NCBI GenBank assembly: GCA_014729315.1
Contig: WJKD01000747.1
Coordinates: 1 to 29,287, forward strand
Source: Promethearchaeota archaeon
Lineage (GTDB): Archaea; Asgardarchaeota; Lokiarchaeia; Sigynarchaeales; SOKP01
DNA length: 29,287 nt
Direction: 5' to 3'
In this document: piece by piece, positions 16,602-23,075 of the stretch
How the letters are laid out: every line of letters begins with the position of its first letter
Numbering within the stretch: position 1 is the stretch's first letter
Made by a program: the position numbers and the translations under genes
The notes under the pieces: model-generated
The model's database searches: none
What the model was told of the DNA's origin: nothing
Seen by the model: the letters and a program-made list of their open reading frames with translations, nothing else

Positions 16602-16737
16602 AATATTTTCAAGTAAGAGAGTTCGAACTGACTTATTAAATCTTTTTTGTCAAAATAGATATCAAACAGATTTCTTGAAATTTTGATGTTATTTTTATTT
16701 CCAAATTCGAAGACTATTAGGTCACATGTCCAATTGA

Positions 16738-16753
16738 TCATATTTAAATATGA
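16738..16753. repeat. 16-bp perfect palindrome upstream of the regulator
   Basis: TCATATTTAAATATGA is its own reverse complement. It lies about 20 bp upstream of the second palindrome's TATA box, in the divergent spacer. It could be a binding site, or simple AT-rich symmetry. Confidence 0.5.
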
Positions 16754-16758
16754 ATAAG

Positions 16759-16768
16759 CTTTATAGAT
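16759..16768 (+). promoter_or_regulatory. TATA box of the regulator-ABC operon
   Basis: CTTTATAGAT lies ~65 bp upstream of the regulator ATG. Transcription would begin about 26 bp downstream, near 16790, inside the palindrome at 16773-16792. Confidence 0.4.
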
Positions 16769-16772
16769 CTAT

Positions 16773-16792
16773 ATGTGTCCAAATGGACACAT
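16773..16792. promoter_or_regulatory. 20-bp inverted repeat, likely operator of the PadR-like regulator
   Basis: Two perfect nine-base arms ATGTGTCCA/TGGACACAT flank two As. A partial half-site, ATGTCCAA, occurs at 16726-16733. Its position between the TATA box and the start codon would block polymerase or TFB/TBP-driven initiation when occupied. PadR-type winged-helix dimers bind this sort of site (known for the family; binding here is inferred). Autoregulation and control of the ABC genes are expected. Confidence 0.6.
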
Positions 16793-16811
16793 CTTAAAAA
16801 AATTTAAAAAA

Positions 16812-16834
16812 ATGTAAGAAAATGTAAGAAAATG
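16812..16834 (+). repeat. tandem 10-bp repeat creating two ATG-TAA start-stop elements
   Basis: The unit AATGTAAGAA occurs twice and the third unit carries the real start AATGTCGAAG. As a result ATG-TAA occurs at 16812 and 16822, just before the true ATG at 16832, each in a different frame. Confidence 0.6.
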
Positions 16835-17623
16835 TCGAAGAAAAAAGAAGAAAACAAGAAAGAAGAACAAAAGGAACAAAAAGATTTTAAAAGAGACAAC
16901 ACAAGTAGAAATTATCCTCCAACACCACCCCACCCTCCTCCACCGTTTGGTTTTCCACCACACCCTTTCATACCTCCTCCCCCTCCTTTTGGATCGTATT
17001 CTCCAAGCGAGCCCCTTTTACCCTTTGATAGAGAATCTTTTAAGGACATCAGGCAATTGATCCTATTAACCTTCATTTCGGATAATCCCGAAGGAATTAC
17101 TGGATATCAACTACAAGAGACATACCAGTTTCCAAGGGGGACTTTATTGAGAGATCTTGAAGAATTCGAAGACATGGATTATGTGAAAGTGAATGAGGAT
17201 ACGATAAAAGGTAGAGCTCAGAAGTTTTACACAATCACAGAAGATGGAAAAAATTACATAGAAAAGCTTAAAGTAAAGTGGGCAAGTCGATTAGCTATGA
17301 TGTCAGAGATGGCCCCCCCAGAAATTTATGGTCTGCCAATCTTTAAAGAACAGATTAAAGCGCATTTTTTAGAAATGTTAGAAAATTTAGACTCGAAAGA
17401 AGATGCTTTAGATTTCTTTAAAGGTGTTAGATTTTGGCTAAAAACTTATCTTGCGAGGATAATAAGAAGGCAAACTATCTTTGAGAAATTAAAATCCCGT
17501 ATTGCAGATTTAATTTTGAAAATTGAAAAGATGGAGGATTTTAACAGAAACGAGATTAAAGAAGAGATAAAAAAAATCCACGAATCGTTTGCTAATACTC
17601 AAAACGATATCGATTTCTTATAA
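16832..17623 (+). CDS. PadR-like winged-helix regulator with polyproline N-terminus
   Basis: There are three parts. Residues 1-27 are Lys/Glu rich. Residues 29-64 are a proline-rich, Phe/Gly-spaced linker (19 Pro in 36, including PPPPF and IPPPPPFG). Residues ~71-145 are a winged helix: ILLTFISDNPEGITGYQL, the recognition region FPRGTLLRDLEEFE and a wing ending in YTITEDGKNYIEKL, as in PadR/MarR-type regulators. The C-terminal ~115 residues are helical (coiled coil, dimerisation or ligand sensing). It is the first gene of a run with an ABC ATPase, permease and ectodomain protein, preceded by a palindromic operator, so it is probably their repressor. The polyproline part is unusual for a DNA-binding protein and will need aIF5A for translation. 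Confidence 0.8.
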   Translation: MSKKKEENKKEEQKEQKDFKRDNTSRNYPPTPPHPPPPFGFPPHPFIPPPPPFGSYSPSEPLLPFDRESFKDIRQLILLTFISDNPEGITGYQLQETYQFPRGTLLRDLEEFEDMDYVKVNEDTIKGRAQKFYTITEDGKNYIEKLKVKWASRLAMMSEMAPPEIYGLPIFKEQIKAHFLEMLENLDSKEDALDFFKGVRFWLKTYLARIIRRQTIFEKLKSRIADLILKIEKMEDFNRNEIKEEIKKIHESFANTQNDIDFL

Positions 17624-17652
17624 ATGTAATAAAAATTCGAGTGATAACATAG

Positions 17653-18744
17653 ATGACGGTAATTTGTGAAAATAAGAAGAGTAATAAAGAGTTTACCTGT
17701 AATTGTTTATCCGATAAAGAATTAGTGATGAAAATAGAGAATTTAAGTAAATCATATGGTAAATTTTTAGCAGTGAATAATTTGAGTATAGATGTCCACG
17801 AAGGTGAGACCATTGGACTTGTTGGACCCAATGGAGCGGGAAAAACTACCACTATTAAGATTATTGCCAAATTGATGAGACCAAGTTCAGGCAGGATACT
17901 CATACGTGATTTAGATGGTAAAATGAAGGATCTTCATAAGCAATCGCAAAATTTAATTAAACAAGGATTCCTGATTGATAGACCTTTGTTTTACGATAAA
18001 ATGACGGCTTATCAATTATTAAGATATTTTGCATTTATCCAAGATTATTCTACGGATAAAATCAACGATCGGATAAATGAGTTGTTAAACTCTTTTAAGT
18101 TAATTGAGTGGAAGCACCAAAAAGTTAAAAACTTTTCAAAGGGGATGAATCAGAAACTCGGTATAATTCAATCAATCCTAATTGACCCTCAGATTATAAT
18201 TTTAGACGAACCTCAGTCTGGTTTGGATCCAAAAGCTCGGATTGAAATAAGGGAAGTAATTAATAATTTGAGAGGTCAAGGAAAAACTATATTTGTAGCG
18301 TCTCATATGCTCCACGAAATTTCAGAGGTATGCGACAAAATCGCCCTTATAAATCGAGGAAAACTCATCGCTTACGACACCATTGAGAATCTGGAAAAGA
18401 ATTTAAAAACAAAAGAACTAGAATGTCAAATACTCGAACCTATAAAAAAAGAGCATCAAGTTACGATTATTAATAAATTAAACCAGTGTTTGAAACCTTA
18501 TATCGATAGCCACGAAAATTGCACAGAACCAATAAAATATATTGAAGGGGACAAAACATTCAAAATTAACTACGACGGGAAAAAATCTTCAAAATTTAAA
18601 ATACTCGAGATTCTAGTTAACAATTTTAAGAGCCTTTTCAAAGTCGTATCTTTTACTCAAGAGAGGACGACGAAATTAGAGAGAATCTATTCCGAAATGA
18701 TTATCGATGACGAATTTAAAAAAAGACCAAATAAAGCGAGGTAA
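17653..18744 (+). CDS. ABC transporter ATP-binding protein (ABC-2 type exporter)
   Basis: This is a single nucleotide-binding domain of the export/multidrug (CcmA-like) class. The Walker A is GPNGAGKTT at residues 58-66. The Q-loop is near IKQGFLIDRP, the signature is FSKGMNQKL, Walker B is IIILDEPQSGLDP and the H-loop is VASHML. The C-terminal ~100 residues are an accessory domain typical of CcmA-type ATPases. An N-terminal extension of 25 residues precedes the usual start and has three cysteines (C5, C16, C18). The ATG at 17653 is supported by GTGAT upstream; an internal ATG at 17728 would remove the extension. It follows the regulator by 29 bp and precedes the permease by 8 bp. It should couple ATP hydrolysis to the permease; the substrate is unknown. 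Confidence 0.92.
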   Translation: MTVICENKKSNKEFTCNCLSDKELVMKIENLSKSYGKFLAVNNLSIDVHEGETIGLVGPNGAGKTTTIKIIAKLMRPSSGRILIRDLDGKMKDLHKQSQNLIKQGFLIDRPLFYDKMTAYQLLRYFAFIQDYSTDKINDRINELLNSFKLIEWKHQKVKNFSKGMNQKLGIIQSILIDPQIIILDEPQSGLDPKARIEIREVINNLRGQGKTIFVASHMLHEISEVCDKIALINRGKLIAYDTIENLEKNLKTKELECQILEPIKKEHQVTIINKLNQCLKPYIDSHENCTEPIKYIEGDKTFKINYDGKKSSKFKILEILVNNFKSLFKVVSFTQERTTKLERIYSEMIIDDEFKKRPNKAR

Positions 18745-18752
18745 CAATACAA

Positions 18753-19619
18753 ATGGATCAAATGAATAGTATGTTTTTAGGGATAAAACATATTATAGCA
18801 ACCTTTATATTCGAACTAAAGAAGCAATGGAAAAAATTTCTTATTTTTTCGCTATTTTCTAGCATATTGGTCATTATTGGAGCTTATCTGCCATATTTTT
18901 TAATTGAAGATTATTCACTTCCAGCAACACAGACCGAATTCTTTCAAAATAACCTTAGTTTTATATCAGAGATATCAATTTTTGCAACTTGTTTCTTCTT
19001 TGGAGGGATAATATGCTCGGAATTTGGAGAAAAAACGGGATTCATTCTATTTCCCATTATAAACAAATATAAATTACTTCTTGGAAAGTTCCTAGGAAGT
19101 TTCGTTATGTCAATAGGAGTTATTTTATCCTATTACTCTACAATGACCTTTCTCGGATTATATTTTTACGATGGCCCTTTAACTACTAGAATATTCTATA
19201 GTTTTGGGATTGCGGTAATATATATCTTTGCAATAAGTTGTTTTGTAACATTCTTTAGTTCAATTATGAAAAATATTAATATAACAATTATATCTACTGT
19301 ATTAATTCTTCTAGTCGCAAATATGATTATAGATCAACTGATAGTATTATGGCTTCCTGAATTTGAACCTGTCTACTCACTGAATCACATGTCTAAATTG
19401 ATTTCATATATTTTTGAGTCGGATTTTCCTACGAGTTTAGAAGATAGATACGAAGAACAAACGATTAGTGTTGGAGCACACGGACCTGGTGCTGCAGGTG
19501 AGTTCACGGCGAGAATATGGCTTACACCTTCTATTATAGGAGGGATTACTATCGCCTTATCTTATGTCTGTATCTTTCTTACATCCGCACTAATCGTATT
19601 CAAAAGGAGGCAATTATAA
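18753..19619 (+). CDS. ABC-2-type transporter permease
   Basis: About six membrane helices: near residues 25-50, 65-85, 110-135, 145-170, 175-195 and 260-285. A large outside loop lies between the last two (residues ~195-255, with an HGPGAAGEF segment). This is the standard layout of ABC-2 permeases. The ribosome site GAGGT (about 18737) overlaps the stop of the ATPase gene, so translation is probably coupled. There is no substrate hint in the sequence. The ABC-2 class covers exporters of lipids, drugs, sodium and polysaccharides. Confidence 0.88.
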   Translation: MDQMNSMFLGIKHIIATFIFELKKQWKKFLIFSLFSSILVIIGAYLPYFLIEDYSLPATQTEFFQNNLSFISEISIFATCFFFGGIICSEFGEKTGFILFPIINKYKLLLGKFLGSFVMSIGVILSYYSTMTFLGLYFYDGPLTTRIFYSFGIAVIYIFAISCFVTFFSSIMKNINITIISTVLILLVANMIIDQLIVLWLPEFEPVYSLNHMSKLISYIFESDFPTSLEDRYEEQTISVGAHGPGAAGEFTARIWLTPSIIGGITIALSYVCIFLTSALIVFKRRQL

Positions 19620-19621
19620 AA

Positions 19622-19657
19622 ATGGTAAAATCAATCATCGAAGGTGAGAAAAATTAG
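19622..19657 (+). promoter_or_regulatory. 11-residue leader ORF overlapping the next gene
   Basis: An ATG at 19622 follows AGGAGG (about 19605-19610) and opens a frame ending at a TAG at 19655-19657, overlapping the GTG start of the next gene at 19644. Removing one A from the run at 19628-19631 would fuse the two frames into one longer protein. It may be a coupling leader or a frameshifted start. Confidence 0.4.
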
Positions 19658-20618
19658 ACAAAGAACAAAACTTACTAACTTGATAATGTTTTTCGGGGTA
19701 TTTTTGATTATATTAGGAGTGATCTGCTATACGCCATACGCGAGGTCAGTTAAATACGAGCTTAACTTGGCTCGTGGAACAGAAGTGCGTGTAATAGAAT
19801 ATCTCGACGAAGATGAATGGGAAGAAACCATAGGCAATTCAATAACGCCAAAGGATTGGTTTGGGGGAGATGCCGAAAGAGAAAATGCTAAGAGTAAGTT
19901 TACTTTGAGAAGTACAGACGAAGTTAAATACACAACTTACGATATTTGGTATTTACTTTTTGTAGAATACATTCCATTGGAAGTACAACATTTTTTATTA
20001 ACAGGTTTAAACCAAACCATATTTACAGAAGAATACATCAATACTCGATTCGATACCGAATATAGTGCGTGGGAAGGCATTTACTCAGAATGGGATTTTA
20101 CTACGGAAACATTTGACGATGAAGCTGATGAAAAAGAACAAATAATGACAATTCTAAAAGATCCAGAAGATTATGAAGAGATTCTAAACATTTACAATGA
20201 ATGGGTCGTGGATACGAACGAAACACTTCAAGTCTACAACCTTACAATCCCTACGGTAAGTCAAGAAGAGATTTTTTGGTCGATTGTAAAAAATTCACTT
20301 GGAATTGCCTGTCCTGTTGAAGAATATTTAGAAGAATTGATTGATACTTTCCAAATTGATAATATAGAAGTTCAAGAAAATAAGCTTATATTTGAAAAAG
20401 AAGGAAAAAAAGAATACATTGTGGAAATATACTTTGACGACCAAGGATTTCGGACATCGTTTATCATTAAAAACAAAAACAGTGTTATCGTATATAAGAT
20501 TGCCGGTGATTATTCTACAGAAATATTACTTGGCATCCTTAGTATAGTTCTAATCTGCGGGTTTGTCGGAATTATTGTTTTAACGATCAAGAGAAGAAAA
20601 AGGATAAGAGAGATTTAA
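19644..20618 (+). CDS. membrane-anchored protein with acidic extracellular domain
   Basis: One N-terminal helix (residues ~11-30) and one C-terminal helix (residues ~293-315), with Arg/Lys-rich ends facing the cytoplasm, frame an ectodomain of about 260 residues. The ectodomain is strongly acidic and aromatic (many Asp, Glu, Trp and Tyr), suiting an extracytoplasmic face. There is no known motif. It is the last gene of the regulator-ABC run, 24 bp after the permease, so it may be a substrate-binding or periplasmic-like partner, or a sensor of the transported compound. The GTG start has only a weak GGTGAG context, while an SD-supported ATG 22 bp upstream is in another frame, so the N-terminus is uncertain. 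Confidence 0.75.
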   Translation: MRKIRQRTKLTNLIMFFGVFLIILGVICYTPYARSVKYELNLARGTEVRVIEYLDEDEWEETIGNSITPKDWFGGDAERENAKSKFTLRSTDEVKYTTYDIWYLLFVEYIPLEVQHFLLTGLNQTIFTEEYINTRFDTEYSAWEGIYSEWDFTTETFDDEADEKEQIMTILKDPEDYEEILNIYNEWVVDTNETLQVYNLTIPTVSQEEIFWSIVKNSLGIACPVEEYLEELIDTFQIDNIEVQENKLIFEKEGKKEYIVEIYFDDQGFRTSFIIKNKNSVIVYKIAGDYSTEILLGILSIVLICGFVGIIVLTIKRRKRIREI

Positions 20619-20646
20619 TTTTTTTTAATTTTTATACTCATTTTTT
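20619..20646 (+). terminator. T-rich terminator of the ABC operon
   Basis: After the stop the plus strand has an eight-T run and further T-rich sequence. This is the usual poly-U terminator signal in archaea, without a hairpin. Confidence 0.4.
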
Positions 20647-21745
20647 ATTTCATTATTTGGTTAAACATTCCAACGATTCTTAATTTATTATTAAATTTGT
20701 TCATTTCGGTTATAATTCCTTTTAATCCAGAACCATCGTGAGCAAGAAACTTTTCGAAATTTAAAACAGCTTGATTCCATTGACCCGGTTCGAAGCTTTT
20801 TTCTATGCTGAATTTGAAAGCAGATGACTTTAGGTCTACCATTGCGTGATACTGAGTATCATCGCCGGGTTTGATCGATCCTCCTTTAGGCTTGTAAAAC
20901 GGGCTTATGTACACATTCGCAATTATTTTTTTTTCCGATTTAAATATCCCGGGAGTAACAATAATATTATCTCTTTTTATATCTTTTGCTGAGATGTTAC
21001 CTTTAAGAGCAAAACCGATCCGATCGCCTTGCTCAGCAGTTTTAAAATTTCTGTCTTGTTTTTGGATACTTCTTATGATTACTTTTTTGGGACCGTCTTC
21101 GTATCCGTGAATCTCAACCAATTGTCCAACTTTAACCAAACCACTCTCAACGATACCTAATATTACTGTTCCGATCCCTTTGACAGGAAAAGCACTATCT
21201 ATCAACACTTTTGCGTATTGAGGTTCATGATTAATATATTGAGGATTTTCTAACCCGGTTTCGATTATTAATTTTTTCAAGTTGTCGTAATCTTGCTTCG
21301 TTTTTAACTCTATCACTTTTGACTCTTTTAAGGAGGTTGTATTAAGTATTGTATGAATTTGCTTCTTGATTTTCGCTAATTTCCATTCGTTAGTCGAAGT
21401 TATGTTAGAGATTACAACAATTAGATTAGCTCTATGAAGTTGATTTTTCAAGTCAATACCTACCAGAATTTCTCCAATAAGAGAATCGAGGTCTAAATCT
21501 AAATCAATTACAAGCAAATGAATGCTAGCTAATCTTAAGATCTGCAGCATGGGTTTAATTTTATCAGGATATCCTATAGGTGTTGAGGCCATGAATGTAT
21601 ATCCAAGGTTCTCTTCGTATCTTGAATATACTTGAATATCAGAGCTTGAGTCTGGAGCGCCTAAAGCTTGTCCAATCAAATTATTCTGTTTAAAATTTTG
21701 ACCAAAAATTCCAATTGTAAAAGTGTGTCGTTTTCCTTTACTCAT
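20645..21745 (-). CDS. EF-Tu/SelB-like protein with a degenerate GTPase domain
   Basis: The three-domain layout of elongation factor EF-Tu/EF-1A is recognisable. An N-terminal alpha/beta domain (residues ~1-175) follows the GTPase scaffold, with the segment VIDLDLDLDSLIGEILVGI near residues 80-100. A beta-barrel domain (~180-265) has VKGIGTVILGIVESGLVKVG and the translation-factor element QGDRIGFALKGN. A third barrel has ANVYISPF. The GTPase motifs are lost: the P-loop position reads GIFGQNFKQNN (no GKS/T), the DxxG motif is replaced by STPIGYP, and no NKxD follows. GTP binding is therefore unlikely. Similar non-GTPase EF1A/SelB-related proteins are known in some archaea. It could be a scaffold or ribosome/tRNA-associated regulator. 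It stands alone, convergent with the ABC operon. Confidence 0.75.
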   Translation of the reverse strand: MSKGKRHTFTIGIFGQNFKQNNLIGQALGAPDSSSDIQVYSRYEENLGYTFMASTPIGYPDKIKPMLQILRLASIHLLVIDLDLDLDSLIGEILVGIDLKNQLHRANLIVVISNITSTNEWKLAKIKKQIHTILNTTSLKESKVIELKTKQDYDNLKKLIIETGLENPQYINHEPQYAKVLIDSAFPVKGIGTVILGIVESGLVKVGQLVEIHGYEDGPKKVIIRSIQKQDRNFKTAEQGDRIGFALKGNISAKDIKRDNIIVTPGIFKSEKKIIANVYISPFYKPKGGSIKPGDDTQYHAMVDLKSSAFKFSIEKSFEPGQWNQAVLNFEKFLAHDGSGLKGIITEMNKFNNKLRIVGMFNQIMK

Positions 21746-21868
21746 TAATATCAGAAATAAATCATACCAAAAATATTTTCCTAAAAAAATTTTAGAGGAA
21801 AACTTAACTTAAAAAACCCACCTTAGTCATTAACAGGAATAATAAAAGTATTAATGATAAAATAACGA

Positions 21869-21877
21869 ATATAAATA
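21869..21877 (+). promoter_or_regulatory. TATA box of the DNA methyltransferase gene
   Basis: ATATAAATA lies ~35 bp upstream of the ATG at 21910, which predicts a leader of about 11 nt. Confidence 0.4.
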
Positions 21878-21909
21878 GAACCTCATTGTAATCAAATTGG
21901 TAATAATCA

Positions 21910-22968
21910 ATGCAGACTATCCACGAGATCTATTTCAGAAATTCTAATCATATGAAAGAACTCAGTAATAATTCTATTGATTTAGTAGTTACATCGCCCC
22001 CATACCCGATGATTGAAATGTGGGATCATTTGTTTTCTCGTGCTAATGAAGAGATTGGGAGATCGTTGCAGGCAAAGAAAGGGAAGAGAGCTTTTGAGCT
22101 CATGCATAATGAATTAAATAAGGTGTGGTCCGAATGTATAAGAGTTGTAAAACCCGGGGGTTATGTGTGCATAAATATCGGTGATGCGACCAGAAAAATT
22201 GACTCAACTTTTCAACTATTCCCTAACCATGTAAAAATTACTAATTTTTTTCAAAATAGCGGATTCATCTCGCTTCCTTTTATTTTATGGCGCAAACCTA
22301 CGAATAGTCCAACAAAATTCTTGGGATCTGGTATGCTTCCCCCAAATGCGTATGTTACCCTCGAACACGAATATATCTTAATATATAGGAAAGGATTTAA
22401 AATTAGAAAATTTAAGCCGAAATTTGAAATAAGATACAATAGTGCTTATTTTTGGGAAGAGAGAAATAAATGGTTTTCCGATTTATGGACGGATGTCAAG
22501 GGAATTTCACAAAATATTGAAAAGGATGAGCTTAATTCCGAATTGAGAAATAGGTCCGCGGCATTTCCTTTGGAAATTCCCTATCGTTTAATTAATATGT
22601 TCTCTTTAATTGGAGATAACGTTTTAGATCCTTTCTGGGGCACGGGAACAACAACGCTAGCTGCTATTGGTTCAGCAAGAAATTCTATTGGATACGAACT
22701 CAATTCAGATTTTAATAATTTGTTTCTTCAAGAACTTGAGAAAATTAAGACTTTAGTTGATTTAATTTACACTAAGAGAATCAAACAACACCTCCAATTT
22801 ATCAAAGATTATACTAAAAAGAGAGGAGTTCCCAAATATCTGTCAAATAATTATGGTTTTCCAATCATAACAAAACAAGAACAGGATATTTTGTTTTACG
22901 ATGTTAAGAGTATATCAATCAATTCAAATAAAGTTTCCATAAAACATACCAAATACAAACTTGAATAG
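21910..22968 (+). CDS. beta-class DNA methyltransferase (SPPY-type, probably N4-cytosine)
   Basis: The catalytic motif IV TSPPYPM is at residues 28-34 and precedes the SAM-binding motif I DPFWGTGTTTLAA (near 240). The motif IV-then-I order marks the beta class. The SPPY form (Ser rather than Asp) favours N4-methylcytosine over N6-methyladenine. The region between (residues ~45-235) should contain the target-recognition part. The last ~85 residues are an uncharacterised C-terminal extension. No restriction endonuclease lies within several kb on either side, so it is probably an orphan methylase; the recognised sequence is unknown. It is preceded by a TATA box and is not in an operon. Confidence 0.9.
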   Translation: MQTIHEIYFRNSNHMKELSNNSIDLVVTSPPYPMIEMWDHLFSRANEEIGRSLQAKKGKRAFELMHNELNKVWSECIRVVKPGGYVCINIGDATRKIDSTFQLFPNHVKITNFFQNSGFISLPFILWRKPTNSPTKFLGSGMLPPNAYVTLEHEYILIYRKGFKIRKFKPKFEIRYNSAYFWEERNKWFSDLWTDVKGISQNIEKDELNSELRNRSAAFPLEIPYRLINMFSLIGDNVLDPFWGTGTTTLAAIGSARNSIGYELNSDFNNLFLQELEKIKTLVDLIYTKRIKQHLQFIKDYTKKRGVPKYLSNNYGFPIITKQEQDILFYDVKSISINSNKVSIKHTKYKLE

Positions 22969-23075
22969 AAATTTTGTGAAGTTATTTTGAATATAAAGGG
23001 TCGTTACTTTTTTTGATAAAATAAATATTATATTACTATATTCTTGAATTAAATATTTTAAAGACTTGATAAGAA

